A DNA stretch of 64,000 nt from Triatoma infestans (Eukaryota > Arthropoda > Insecta > Hemiptera > Reduviidae). The stretch is taken from the NCBI GenBank assembly GCA_011037195.1, contig JAAEAF010014554.1, forward strand, positions 62,001-126,000. Reading direction: 5' to 3'. Position 1 is the stretch's first letter. The number at the start of each line of letters is the position of its first letter. The notes under the pieces were generated by a model. It was not told the DNA's origin. It did not search any database and worked only from the letters and a program-made list of their open reading frames with translations. Below are positions 35,704-48,524 of this stretch, in pieces. The position numbers and the translations under genes were made by a program.

Positions 35704-36005
35704 ACTTTCTCTTACTCCTAGTAAGAGGAATTATTGTAATCGTGTCAAATTTTCGATATCAAGTTTTCACCGGAAATATCCGTTTTGAGGTCCCCAGAGT
35801 CCAAAAGAGTGGTTTTGAGCAAATGGTCTGTGCGCGCGTGTGTCTGTGTGTGTGTGTGGGTGTTGTGTGTGTGTGTTGTGTGGTGTGTGTGTGTGTGGTG
35901 TGTGGGTGTGTGGGTGTGGGGTGGTGGTGTGTGTGTGTTGTTTGTGTATGTATGTGAACAGCATAGCTCAAAAATGAAAACCCGTAGAAAGTTGAAACTT
36001 GTGTT
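35704..36005 (-). repeat. Family A fragment with long compound (GT)n
   Basis: Starts ACTTTCTCTTACTCCTAGTA. The fixed GT site is expanded to roughly 120 bp (about 35838-35957). The copy breaks off after AAAAATGAAAACCCGTAGAA. Confidence 0.85.
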
Positions 36006-36024
36006 TAATAAGTGTACCGAGTTT

Positions 36025-36085
36025 TAAGGAAATGATTGCGGCAAACTTTTGAGGAAATGATTGCGGCAAACTTTTGAGGAAATAA
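36025..36085. repeat. 25-bp direct duplication
   Basis: GGAAATGATTGCGGCAAACT and the following TTTGA are repeated twice in a row just after the truncated family A copy. Confidence 0.85.
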
Positions 36086-36589
36086 GGCGGAAGCTGAGTG
36101 AGCATTCTCTGATTAAAGGGAGCAAAGATTTTACTGAGTGTTAACTATCGTGAAAGATCTGAGGCATGTCTAAGAGACAAAAGACTATCCCTTCATTTCA
36201 ATTCACACTGTATTTCAACTCTCTCAATGTACACGTTCCTCTTCTACTCTAAAGGGCTTCTGGAGAAGGGCACTAATGCTACACCACTCGTAGAGCATAT
36301 AAAGAATTCTATTTTTTGCTTTAAAAATCTCCACTGGCCATTGCCATAAAAACATCTCTTTTTTTTTAAGTAACTTTGTATAAAGATAATCGATTTTCTT
36401 CAGCAGAAGTTGGGCCAATAACGCGATAGCGCCTGCAGATTCTTACTACTCATGTCCTGCTACGGCTATCTTATCCAGAATGTGATTTAGAGGGTTAGGT
36501 ATTTATTGGAGTCAGATGTTTAGAGCAGTCCTTCTTTCAAATCTCTTACATCATAAGTTTGCTTGGTACGCTAGACGTGGAAAAGATTT

Positions 36590-36825
36590 CTTCTAAATTA
36601 TCTTCTAAGTTGGAAATTTCCTCACCCTCGCATTTCCGGATTTTGCCCGTAACATTTGCGACATATGCTGTGTAAGGTTGTACCTACTAAAACCAAATAT
36701 CAACTTTGAGCTTCCTGGATGTTTCCGTTATTGATATACTTTGTTCATACAAACATTTTTTCGTAACATAGGGGACCTCAAAGCATCTATTTTCTGGCAA
36801 AACTCATTTCCATTGCATTAGAAGT
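36590..36825 (+). repeat. Family A fragment, A-run half
   Basis: AATATCAACTTTGAGCTTCC, GGGGACCTCAAAGCATCTAT and GCAAAACTCATTTCC are in family order; both ends are missing. Confidence 0.55.
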
Positions 36826-37760
36826 AATGATATTTGAAATCAGGTTAAATGAATTAAATGTTACTAGAAACAACTGTTGCTTTGCAATAAAATAAGAAAA
36901 TAATTTATAAGTAAAAGAATAAAAAGCATTCGTAAGGAATATATATATATATATATATATATGTTCTTGGAAGGCCAAGCTCAGAGCGCGCTAGTGTTCC
37001 CACGCATATACAGACAAGGTTACTTTTTCATGTACTTTACACTAGAATTTATATCAATTACTGTGTGTTGTGAGCTTACAAAAGTTTGCCTAGAAAGGAA
37101 AAACCTCCTTACTTTGTCTTTTACGTAGGTTGTTTAGGTCTACATTTTTTCCTTCTTACTTTAGTAAGTTTCTTCAAGCTGCCCGTCGGCGCACCTTCTG
37201 ATGGATAAAAACTTACTGTTTTTTTTCTCACCCCGTGGTGAGCGACTCTTTGGGACTCTATTCCTTGCCTACCCAAGGGTTAAGCTGAATGCGTGTAAAG
37301 GGTGTCTTTAAACTAGATATATTTCAAAGGGTTATTCATTCCATCCCTCTCCTTTGTTTCCTACAGCTTCTGTATCTCTCTCTCTCTTTTACACACACAC
37401 ACACACAAGACTCTCCTTTTGCCACGTATTTCCTACTGGGTCTGTATGAGGGATTTTGTGGGTAGGATCATCCTTTAGCCGTTCTATGTTTTGGTCTTCT
37501 TTGTCTCCTAAGGGGGTGATTTCTTCCCTTGGTTATTTCTTGTCTGTATTTACCGCAGGGTAGGGGGGCCAACTTCATCACTCACCTCCCACATAGACAT
37601 TAACGTAACACCCTTTGGGCATATAAATGTTTTTTTGGTTGGTGAAGAGATGCAAAAAAGGGTTTCAGCAGAAGAGAGATAGAGAGAAATAGTATCATCT
37701 CGAAAGACTCGCCATTACATTTATGGATTCAAGGCTTTTCTATATATTTTCGTTTTTTAT
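36826..37760. other. Gene-free stretch
   Basis: A (TA)n tract lies at about 36941-36962, and (CT)n/(CA)n near 37376-37407. No gene is recognisable. Confidence 0.5.
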
Positions 37761-37761
37761 G

Positions 37762-37831
37762 TTTTACTTTCTCCAGTGAAAACTCAATTTCGCGAAATTT
37801 AGCACGTCGCAATACTTCCTCTTACTTGGAG
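37762..37831 (+). repeat. Family A fragment, A-run end
   Basis: GTGAAAACTCAATTTCGCGA then CGCAATACTTCCTCTTACTT. It sits directly next to the 3' side of the minus-strand SINE. Confidence 0.6.
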
Positions 37832-37847
37832 TATTGCTGGATTGACA

Positions 37848-38075
37848 TATAGGGGATCATTGCACCGCGACCTGAAAGATCTATTGGCCCCCCGGAGCCT
37901 TCTCCGTGCACTGCCGGCCTCTGAGCAACAATGTTCTCTAGCTATAGATAACACTGCCCAACACCGGGCACTGAGCTGTAGAGGCACCTAGGAAGAGAGA
38001 AGCGAAGCGTACCATGCTGGATTCGAATCCGGGGTCTCCGCGTTGCTAGTCCAGCGCGCTGCCACTTGGCTTGCC
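37848..38075 (-). repeat. tRNA-derived SINE, complete-looking
   Basis: On the minus strand the head has the A-box-like GCCAAGTGGCAGCGCGCTGG and B-box GGATTCGAATCCAGC, followed by the body CCTAGGTGCCTCTACAGCTC, GAGAACATTGTTGCTC, AGAGGCCGGCAGTGCACGGA and GAAGGCTCCGGGGGGCCAAT. Same family as 29.6 and 52.9 kb. Transcription would be by RNA polymerase III from the internal boxes if still active. Confidence 0.8.
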
Positions 38076-38613
38076 CCAATTAACTAGTGACGGAGACCCT
38101 AGTTTGTGTATTGTGTTTGTCCTTGTCTGTAAAAAGTGGAGCGTGTGTAGTTTAAGTGTATGTACTGTTGTGACGAAGTGCATGGAGTACTGAGCTGTGA
38201 GGGCGCTACTCCCTAAGTGACTGCATGCAACATACGAGTATACCCTTGCAGGCAACAAACTAGGAGTAACAAAAAATAAAAAAATATAATTTTTTCAATA
38301 TTTATCCATTCCGCCCTATCCATTGTGTAATTCTTTTTAATTAGATGATATTTCATTTTAATTATTGCTGACTTTCTTTAATTATTACCTTCTTGATATT
38401 GTCATAAATACAATTGATGGTTACAATAAATTGACTCTTTAAAGAATAATTCGTTCAAAAAATTTAGTTAAACAAAAGTTAACCATACAAATTTTATAAG
38501 CTTTCAGTTAAATTCACTTAATCGCGAATATTTTTGTTTATACAATTTAATAAATTACTATCAAAATTAATTAATAACTATTATAATTACTACAAAATTC
38601 TTATTTATATGTA
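38076..38613. other. AT-rich gene-free stretch
   Basis: Nothing recognisable. Confidence 0.55.
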
Positions 38614-39322
38614 TACAGAGCCTCAGAAGTTAGTTAGTGTGCTGAAACCCTCAGTATATAGAGCCTCAGAAGTTAGTTAGTGTGCTGAAACCTTCAGTAT
38701 ATAGAGCCTCAGAGGTTAGTTAGTGTGCTGAAACCCTCAGTATATAGAGCCTCAGAAGTTAATTAGTGTGCTGAAACCCTCAGTATATAGAGCCTCAGAG
38801 GTTAGTTAGTGTGCTGAACCCTCAGTATATAGAGCCTCAGAAGTTAGTTAGTGTGCTGAAACCTTCAGTATATAGAGCCTCAGAGGTTAGTTAGTGTGCT
38901 GAAACCCTCAGTATATAGAGCCTCAGAAGTTAATTAGTGTGCTGAAACCCTCAGTATATAGAGCCTCAGAGGTTAGTTAGTGTGCTGAAACCCTCAGTAT
39001 ATAGAGCCCAGAAGTTAGTTAGTTAGTGTGCTTGAAACCTCAGATAACAGAGCCCAGAAGTTAGTTAGTGTGAGCTGAAAGACTCAGTATCTAGAGCCTA
39101 TGAAGTTAGTAGGTGCTGAACACTCACAGTATACAGAGCCTCAGAAGTTAGTTAGTGTGCTGAAACCCTCAGTATATAGAGCCTCAGAGGTTAGTTAGTG
39201 TGCTGAAACCCTCAGTATATAGAGCCTCAGAGGTTAGTTAGTGTGCTGAAACCCTCAGTATACAGAGCCTCAGAAGTTAGTTAGTGTGCATAACACAATA
39301 CTTGAATGCTGAAACCCTCAGA
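38614..39322. repeat. 43-bp minisatellite, about 16 copies
   Basis: The unit is GAGCCTCAGAAGTTAGTTAG + TGTGCTGAAACCCTCAGTATATA, with AAG/AGG and CCC/CTT variants and one 42-bp unit. The units between about 39000 and 39130 are degenerate. The last unit is split by about 20 extra bases (39289-39308) between GTGTG and CTGAAACCC. Confidence 0.95.
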
Positions 39323-40255
39323 CAATCTACAGGTTACCAACATCTTAACCGCGCGCACACACACGCACAAACACTTGCTCCCTAACAATTTACACATTGT
39401 ATAGACGATTAGATTCTATTGTACACATGCACTGGCATTCAAGGGAGCCAATTTTAGATCTGTAGGTTTGTAGAGAAGATCTGGGTTTATAGCCCATACA
39501 ACACTCTACATATTTTATTTTATTTAATTACTATAAAATGGAATTTCAAATGTTGTCCTAAATTATTATTTAAATATTTATAAACTAAACAATTTAAAGC
39601 CTTTTATTACGATTATTATTTATTTTTTCACTTTTTTGTTTGTTTTGTCAACATAACGTTTCCAAATTATTACCATTATTTATTATTTAAATAAATTGAA
39701 CTGTTTCAAACATTTTATTACAATGTTTAACTTGTTGTTTTTTTTAGAAAGGACATTGTTTGCTTTTTTTATTTACAAATTTCCAATTGAAATATATGTC
39801 GCGAATATTGTTTATAATTAAACTTATGTATACATATATATATATATAAACTTTTAATTGCTGGTCATAATAATTGATTCATGATGTCATACATACATAC
39901 ATACATACAGAATGTATACGATATATATATATTGCATATGAATACAAAATATTGGTTAAGGGGATCCAATTGACCGTTAGACCACAAAAGTAATAATTAT
40001 GTGTTTAATTAATTAATTTGGTCACGGACTTGTAGTTATTGAAGTTGGTCTGCCTATTTCGCTTTGTGTTGTACACTGGCAATATATTAGGTTGTGCGGA
40101 CGAGGAATAGGTGGCTGAGGAATGGGGAAGTGCTCGCGAAATCATAGCAAAGTATGGCTCTAGGTTTTATTAAAATAAGGTTCTATCAAAATTTCCCAAA
40201 CCATTAAAAACAAAAAATCGATTGTTTAATTTGATTAATGATTAAAATAATTATT
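39323..40255. other. AT-rich gene-free stretch
   Basis: A (CA)-rich patch lies at about 39354-39373, TA tracts near 39834 and 39921, and a (CATA)n run at 39889-39908. No gene. Confidence 0.55.
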
Positions 40256-40259
40256 GTTA

Positions 40260-40580
40260 ATAATTTTTGAAATATTTCGTATAAAGAGTACAAATTTTCC
40301 CTTTTTTAAGAAAATCCCGATAAAAATTGAAAAAAAAACATTTAGTAAAATTGCATTTCCGGTTAATGGATTTTGCTCGAAACTTTCGTGTCTAAATCAA
40401 GTTTGATTCGTGTCAAGTGGAAGTCTGAGCTTCCTCCGGTTTCTTCATTTTTGAGGTATTTTGTTATCACAAACACAGACTATTCGCTATAAACATTGTT
40501 TTCTCGGTGAAAGCTCTATTTCGAAAATTTGAACGATCGCAATACTTACTCTTACCAGAGGAATAAGAGGGAGTAAAAAT
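40260..40580 (+). repeat. Family A fragment, A-run half
   Basis: AAAATTGCATTTCCGGTTAA, then GTCTGAGCTTCCTCC, GAAAGCTCTATTTCGAAAAT and the ATAAGAGGGAGTAAAAA end. Confidence 0.75.
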
Positions 40581-41690
40581 TATTATTCATTTACAAAAAT
40601 GCATGGAATAAAGAGTAAAAGGAATACAGTAATAGTTTCGGCCAGCCAGGAGAGCTAGCAACATGTTGAAAAACTATAATTGTATGGTGAACAGACAAAA
40701 CAGCAAATAAATATTCCAAAGTTGAGGTGATATTGCCCATAGCCTGGTGGTGGGGAGAAGGCGACATACAAAAGTACACAAAGATCTTGTCAATACCCCT
40801 ACCACCACAACTATAAACCCCCTCTACTTATCGCCATTACAACAGTATATATTCTCCTTAAAGAGACTTAGCACGGCCCTTTAGTAAGTTTGGAGTATAG
40901 AAACTCCTTTAGATTAAACCCTTCCGAGGGGGGGAAAGGGTTTGGTTTCCCATTTCGTATTTGGGGATGACGTTTATAATGGAACGCTGGTGGCGGCGGC
41001 GGCAGTGGGGGAGTGGTGAAATGGTGAGAGGGTAATAGAGGGCGAGTAGACTTTGTTAACCGATTGGTAATGGTGGTGGGAATATATACTATACACAGTT
41101 TATCCAATAGTGGGGGAATGTGAAATGTTCGACGGCTAAAACGTTATTCCTAGGTTTACAATCTGTGTGTGTGTATGTGTGTGTGTGTGTTTGTGTATCT
41201 GTACATATGTATAGGTTTGTAAATCAGCACTCATTCTACTAGGAAACCCGAGATTTAACACACAAATAGAATTTCCTATCTTGCTTGCTTGAACGCTGTC
41301 TCCTCGCTCAGCATTGCCCGTCTCCAATATTCACCATTTTCATTCAAGCTGGATTGAGTGCAAGGGTATGAGTGAAAGAGAAGACATTTCCCAAAACTAT
41401 CGTTTCCAATCCCTAGCACTTTACCAGCCTACAAGGGATTTGTGTGACCACAAACTTATCTCTAACCATTGCGTTCATTCTCTCCACCTATTATTATATA
41501 ACCAAATGTATGTACCTATTTTCTCACCTTTACATTTTTAAATAAATCTTTATTCATCTTATCTATTACTAAATCTCTAGAACTTTGCTACAGCTGGATA
41601 TTAGTGTATCAAATTTCACAATTTAATGAATGAAATAACTCATTATGAAATTCTTTAAAATTGTCTACATATGTAAAGAGTTTTACCTTC
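40581..41690. other. Gene-free stretch
   Basis: A (GGC)-rich patch lies at about 40990-41005 and (GT)n at 41165-41191. Frames of about 80 codons here lack recognisable domains. Confidence 0.5.
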
Positions 41691-41693
41691 TCT

Positions 41694-42032
41694 TACTCTT
41701 AATTAGAGGAAGTATTACGATCGTGACAAATCCTCGAAACTGAGTTTTCATGGGAAATATAAATATTGACATCCCTTTAATACGAAAAAAATGTTTTTGG
41801 CGAATGGTCTTTGTGTATTTGTGTTTCGATTAACATAGTTATACTTGACTAATTCTCTACAAACATATAATTGTTACTAGCTGTTTAGTCATCTTCAATG
41901 TACATGAATGGGAGAATCTAATGTTTATAAAACAACTTTTTTTTGAGGAAAAAATTGCGTTTTGCGATGAAAACTCGATATGGTAATTCGACAAGATCGC
42001 AATACTTTCTCTTACCGGCAGTAAGAGAAAGT
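41694..42032. repeat. Fold-back made of two opposed family A ends
   Basis: The left 41694-41830 is the A-run end on the minus strand (ACCTTCTCTTACTC...GAAGTATTACGATCGTGAC). The right 41940-42032 is the same end on the plus strand (AAGATCGCAATACTTTCTCT...AGTAAGAGAAAGT). The hairpin ends are absent and about 100 bp of other sequence lies between. Confidence 0.8.
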
Positions 42033-42050
42033 GAAAAGAAAGAAAAAAAT

Positions 42051-42893
42051 ATCTGGTGAGAAGTACTCTCTTAATGCAATTTACACAGTAGTAAATGACA
42101 AATCGTCATCAAATTCATAATTCTCTTACTAATGTTTAATTGTCTTCAATGTTATATCAATGACAGAATATAAACTTTCTAAAACCACTTTTTTTAAGAA
42201 ATACTTATCCATACCTCATACCAAAAACTCTCTAAAATGAACTTCCTCAGAAAAAAGTTTCAAATAAAAGTGATAGGCCTCTCTATGTATAGTTAAAAAA
42301 TTTAATGAAATTCACTGATGCTTTTATGGAGAAAATCGCAGAAAAACCTTTTCAGTAAATACGCACTTAGCGTGTTTGTATTCGAGTTTTTCCAAACTCA
42401 GAATTTTGGTATAATATTTAATTCTAATTAATATTATTTAAATAAAGAAATCGTATAATAAACTCCCCACGCCTCCATCAAAAAGCCACCTTAAACGAAT
42501 TTTCCTATAGAAATTTTTCAAATAAAAATTATAGCTCTTAATTTGTGTAATTGTCTTACCTAGATTAAAGAAAATCGTTGGAGCCATTTTCGAGAAAATC
42601 GTAGTAATGTGAAAAGTCCTTTTAATAAAGCTGTACTTTCGGTTGAGGAATTTTGACAGACTACTGGGACTGTGCGATCCCATGGTGATATCTTAACAGA
42701 ATGTCAAGTTTGAACTTTTTGGATTTTTTGGTTTTGAGCTACGCTGTTCACAAGTACATACACACACACACACACACACACACGCACACCATTTTCTAAA
42801 AATTACTTTTTCAGGCTCAGGGGACTTTAAAATGAGTATTTCCAGTAAGTTCATACCCAAATTTCTCTTGATAAGAGTAAGAGAAAATAAAAA
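42051..42893 (+). repeat. Family A dispersed repeat, full-length
   Basis: Begins ATCTGGTGAGAAGTACTCTC right after the A-rich tail of the fold-back. It has a (CA)n tract at about 42761-42782 at the fixed site and ends ATAAGAGTAAGAGAAAATAA. Confidence 0.88.
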
Positions 42894-44235
42894 TGGTTAA
42901 TGGAATTATTAATCCTAGATTAAACGAGACTTAATTTCATAACGCCGACAAAATTTATGTAACATAATCGTTAGGATATATTTATCAGTTAGAGCGAGCC
43001 ACTATATAGTTAGGATGTAGAAGTGGCAATAAATCCCTTGCGAAAGTGGCTGGCAAGTTACAGTAATTACAAAACTAATATCGAGTTAAAACTAGAGATC
43101 ATATCGTGTAAGAAGGAAGGAGTGAGGAGGAAGGCTAACAGCAGTATTGCCACAATGGTTTATAGACCGGTTGAAGAGGGTGGGGGGTATGAGGCTTGTG
43201 TCTGGCTGGCCTAGGCTGCTGTTTTGGGTAAATGGAGGTCACGGCCTCTGTGTATCTGGGTGAGAGTCCTATAAGAGCTAGAGGCGTGTGGCGGCAGGGA
43301 ATATAAGCAAGAGGATTTACTCTCTGACTTTGTACAAGGTGTTCTTTTCTGTGTATGTGTGCGTGCGTATGGTGCCGTTACCTGTACGGTTGCCTTACTG
43401 CTGTCGCTCCTCCTTATTCTCTCTCTCTTCCAGCAGGAAATTAATAAAGTCAAAAAGCCCGTAGTTAAATATTAGCAGTACACTTATATAGGAGGTAAAA
43501 CTGGGAAAGTGTGCATGGATAATAAAGGTTTTGAACCTGAAGAGAGGGTAAGATTGTACAGCTTCCGAGTGCTTAATGTGTACATCGCTTTAGGCTTAAA
43601 TAGGAAACAAACCTTTCCCATAGCCACCCTTCGTTTTGCCATCCGCTCCAAAGGAATGGTTTATGTTATGTCTGTCTGTCTGTGTATCTGTAAGCATATA
43701 TACATAAAGCTCCACTAACCTCACCCTTTTTGGCAAACAGGGAAGAGGGCTGCCGTAAGTCTAAATAGCTACATCATCATACCTTCAAAGGGCTCATTTT
43801 AATACTTACTAATGCCTTATTTAACATGCCCTAAAACTAAGTTCCAATCCTTGATTTTCCTCAATTACTCTTCCAAAAAGTGATTTACATTAGAAATATG
43901 TATTTATTTTATAATTGCTAATATTTTGAATACATTTATATCAATTTGGCCTTTCGATAATATTATTAGTTACTAAACTTCATGATGGAGTGAGGGGAGG
44001 GGATATATTTATTTATAAAATCGATTACAAAGTTTGAATATTGTTTTTGATATTAAAAGTAATAAAAACAGCAAAGCATACTTCAGACGACAGCGGATAT
44101 ATTTCAGACGACTAAGTCATCGATTAAATCAATTGTCAAAGATAATTTCCCGACAACTTTGAATAGATAACCATGTGTACGATTTTGCAAAAAAAATGGA
44201 TACAGAATCCATAAAAATTTGCTTATTAAATTATT
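42894..44235. other. Gene-free stretch
   Basis: A balanced-composition patch at about 43130-43450 ends in a splice-acceptor-like CTCTCTCTTCCAG and an AATAAAG, but no exon is recognisable. Confidence 0.45.
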
Positions 44236-44237
44236 AT

Positions 44238-44338
44238 TATTTCTTCCTGTTTTATGAGGAAGTCGTAAGTCATATTTTCAAAATTCACTGGAAATACTTG
44301 TTTTGATAAACTGGGACCACGGAAAAGTGGTATTTTAG
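44238..44338 (-). repeat. Family A fragment, A-run end side
   Basis: TATGAGGAAGTCGTAAGTCA, ATTCACTGGAAATACTTGTT and GGAAAAGTGGTATTTTAGA are in family order. Confidence 0.6.
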
Positions 44339-44339
44339 A

Positions 44340-45401
44340 TTAAATTTAATTTAAATAGGCTAATTTAGATTAAGCGTTATGGCTTATTTTTAGTGATTAA
44401 ATTAGTTACTGAGTGACGTCTGCGGTCCTGAAAAAAAAGCGACGTATTTTGCAGAGCACGTACTTTAGAACAACTCTCACCCACTATCTCTGTTAAGAAA
44501 GCCTGATACTGTTGGAAAATTGCCCGGAAAAATGCTCGGAAGTTTTCTACCACATCCGCAATAAAGTCCGAATCTTATACTATCAAATAGATTTCTTTTT
44601 AAGATCTTTTAAGCCGCCTCGGTTATAGTTTAGCAAAACACTTAGGTCTTGGTTGTTACCCTCAGGGATGTGTTATATAAAACGACGTTCCGTCAGTTTT
44701 GTAATAGGCTTCTTGAGGGTAGTGTTGACTCTAATGCTAAACTAATGAACCTTCAATGAACCTCGGTTTATATATAAAAAAGAAAACATCCACGGGCGCA
44801 GTCTAAAATCAAAAACCTAAGTGTTTTGTATCTCTTTGTTTGGTATCGACAAGAAATCACCAGTTGGCGCCAAATTTCGAAGTCGGCGATAAAGAAGTGA
44901 AAACAAATGTGCAAAAAACACCCAACCAGCAAGAAACACCCAACAAACAGATAAAGTTCATAAATATCTTAGGAGGTTATGTGGAATTGTAAGGTTCATA
45001 TTAAAAGCCACATTAAAACTGTCACCATTTATCTCTACTTCTTTTAGTGATCCCCAGACATTTTACATACAATAAAAACGCAATTCGATTTATCGATTAA
45101 TTTTGATTAATTTATAAGACAATTCAGATATAGATTTTATAACTCTAGTGATGCAGCACTATTCGATTTAACGTTTCGTTATGAATAGTGTCCCTGTTTG
45201 TTAGTAAGCACATCCCCCCTTCTTAAAGTTAAGTTAAACTTTGTTACCTGGGTCCTTTAACCATTGTTAAATTAACAATTACTTAGTAATTTAACTAATA
45301 CTGTCTGCTTAATCAATTAAATCACCATAAACCTAGTGAAAACTAATTTCCTCTAATTTCTCCTCCCCACCCCCTTTCACAACACATTTCAACGAAATTG
45401 C

Positions 45402-45466
<65 letters not shown>

Positions 45467-46985
45467 TATTTCCTCTGAACTTCTGAAAAATTGCTATTAT
45501 AGTTGTAGTTTAAGTTAGTGTTTAAAATTTTAAGTAGGTGTCGTAGTTTTTGGTTGGGGCAATTATTTTACTTTATTTGGCCTAATGTTTGTAATGTTTC
45601 TTCCAGTAAAAATTTAGTTTAGTGTGCCATGTTTAAGTTTAGCATAAATTTCAATCTATTATTCAATAATGCTCATTATAACAAAATTTTTTTAACAGAT
45701 AAGCAATGACTAAACACGACAAAAATTTTTTTTAACAGATTCTTGGAGGACGAATTAAATTTATTTACGGGACTGAAAAGACTGATTTATATGTATACTA
45801 TACTCGAACCTGTATGGACTTATGGACTAGACTTATAAATGTACAAACTATTCACATATCCCAATCCAATTATTCCGACGTAAAAGTTGATGTTCCTTAT
45901 TATATCACAAATGTTTCGTATAACAACTCTCCAATACAAAAAAATTGTTGCTCTAATTCATTTGTACAAACTCTCGCCTCTACTACCATCGGGACTGATC
46001 GGAACTGCTATAATCCTTGCACAGCGTGCTAACAAAGGGTAGTTTCTCTCCACCTGTTTGTCATACCATTTTAGCTCAATATATTATACAAATTTCTAAA
46101 TAAATTTATAAAAGATAGTTTAAACCTTAATAAATTTTTAGCGAATTATTTATTATTAATTACCTGAGATTTTGATTAGTAGAGAGAGACACGGAGGGCA
46201 TACAAATTCAAATAACCATCTGCCCGCCATCCTACAGGAAGCAAATCGGCTAGCCACTTTTTTTTGGAATTAATAAAAAGAAGCAAGCTCCAATGGATAA
46301 ATTTCCAGGTACAGGTTAGAATTTAATGACCGTGTGTTATGGTTAGCTAGAGTTCATCTGTGAGACGTCACGATGAATCCAAGTTGTTCCACCTGCTTTT
46401 GCAACTGCTTTGTAGGCTGCATAAAGTAATCACTTATACAAATTAGAGATGTCAATATAAAATATTCTTAATGTTAAACTGAAGTTCCCTGCAGGGACAC
46501 GAATCTGTTGACGAAGTGGCTACTCCAAACTTCCTTTTATAACACGGAAACTTTCTGGAGAGTTATACTAAACATGCAAGACCTAGATGTGTTGAAGTGT
46601 CAGCATACGTATTGTTCAGCCACTTTGTTTCCGATTTCCAACCATACAATCCATTAAGATTTAAATATTTCATATGTCCGTCAAGAAATCCTATTCCGAT
46701 ACAACAAATTTCATAACCGTTTCAACCGTGCAAGCTCTCTTGTCCCTGAACTTGCATCCCACACTAATACTATAAATTCTACTCTAAAACGTATAAAGAC
46801 TAAAACGTCAACGTGATCTACTTATAGAGTAAATTGGTGTTTCATTACTGAGTGACTTCTCCGCTCCGGTTTCGATTATTTGTCCACAATTAAAAAATTT
46901 ACTATTGATATGCTTGTAACAGATATAAATATCAGTGATATATATATATATATATATATATACATTAAATATATATACACATTAA
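44340..46985. other. Gene-free stretch with (ATT)n tract
   Basis: A clean (ATT)n microsatellite lies at about 45402-45470 and a (TA)n tract at 46939-46962. A 72-codon frame at 45814-46032 has no recognisable domain. Nothing else is supported. Confidence 0.5.
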
Positions 46986-46989
46986 ACTT

Positions 46990-47569
46990 TGCCATTATTC
47001 CGACTTTGAAGAAAATCGGTTGACCGGAAGTGCATTTCTACTCAACAATTTCTTCAGTTTTCTGAGATTTTCATGAAAACAGCTTCAACAATTTTCTTTA
47101 AATATTACCGTCCATACATACAGTGAGCTACAACAGTTATTAAAAATATTTTTCCGGAAAAATTCATTTAAGTTGGTTTTTTGGGCCAGGGGTGGGGTTG
47201 TGTTTTTCTATAAAGTATTATAGTTTATTATACAATTCTATCACCTAAATAATATTAAATAGAATTAAATACGTTGTCAAAATTTTGAGTTTGAAGAAAC
47301 TCGGTTGTCCGGAAGTAAGCTTTTACCGAAGTTATTTCAATTTTCTACAGTTTTGTTCTTAAAAACATCGACAATTTACAGATAAGTTTTGTGGGAGGTA
47401 GAGTGTAGGGTTTTTAAAAAAACGTAATTTTATTCACTTCAGATTCTCCAACTGATATAAAATTGAAGACAAACAAACTTTTAGTAAAAATTATAAGTTT
47501 GAATAGAAAATTTGTCAGTTAAATCTGTGTGGCACTGCAGTAAGGGAATGTCATGTGAATGTCACCAGG
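46990..47569 (-). repeat. Family A dispersed repeat, A-run end missing
   Basis: Module TTTGAAGAAAATCGGTTGAC appears twice (near 47004 and 47290). It ends GCACTGCAGTAAGGGAATGT then CATGTGAATGTCACC. Confidence 0.78.
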
Positions 47570-47999
47570 TTTTTTTTTCTTGTTTAATATTATAATCTGT
47601 AGGAAAAAGCCCACATTTTGAATGCACATAACATATATCATAACGTAACGTTATACATACATGTTTCCCTACAAAGAGTATGTTTCTGAGACAGTGCCTT
47701 TAAATGATGAAAATCACCATATTTTGTACTATCTTGGTGACCATAACTGGCCATAGGCAAGAAAAAAGAGATTCTGCTTGCAGTTTATCAACTTTAAAAG
47801 AAACATTATCATCTTGATAAATCACGGTAAAGTTTTAGAATTTTTTAAAATCATTAGCTATGGTATCTATGTTTATATGTGCTGAAATTTGGCATGCTTT
47901 TCATTTAACACTGGGGGATCAAACAACAAGGTTTCTTCCCTTAAAAGACCTCATCCAACATTTTGAGGTTACTGAATATTCCCCCATTCCGTTTTAATA

Positions 48000-48050
48000 A
48001 ACCTAATTAATGCAATAAAAGAAAGTCATCTGAATGGTTCACATCGTTTT
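48000..48050 (-). repeat. Family A fragment, hairpin end
   Basis: GCAATAAAAGAAAGTCATCT followed by GAATGGTTCACAT resembles the hairpin end; the rest is unrecognisable. Confidence 0.45.
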
Positions 48051-48524
48051 TAAGATTTAAAATAATATCAATGTATTAACTGAATTGAATTTTTATTAAA
48101 TTGGAAGAAAAAAAAGCGACAGAATTACAGAAAAAAAGCAAATAGGTTGGTAATACTAGGAGAGTATGTCATGAAGGTTAGATACTTTGTAATTTAACAG
48201 GCAATGTCTCTCAGCAGCTTATATATATATGTGTATGGAATCTTCTTATTTCCCTTTTAGTAAGATTAGAACATGCAGAGGAGAACTCTGCTAGCAGAGC
48301 ATGTCTTCATTCTATATCTACTTATTGCCCTCGTATTTTACCCCTTCAAGTCCTAGAAAGCGAGCTCTTCCATATTATCATCATCAATTTCACTAAACAT
48401 TTCATCACTCCTTCCAGCCGCCCGCAACCCATTCCGCGATATCAAATATCAACTGAAATCTGCATTTAGTATTTTCCATATTTCTTCCAATATTACATAT
48501 TATAATTATATTAATATCAACAAG

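Noticed and set aside
37990..38075. tRNA gene on the minus strand
   Set aside because: A and B boxes are present, but the arms do not pair as a tRNA, and the sequence continues into a SINE body shared with three other loci.
38614..39322. Possible CRISPR array
   Set aside because: The 43-bp units are directly adjacent with no unique spacers, and the surroundings are eukaryotic repeats.
44850..44900. Primer binding site of an LTR retrotransposon (TTGGCGCCAAATT)
   Set aside because: No paired long terminal repeats, gag or pol frames could be found around it.
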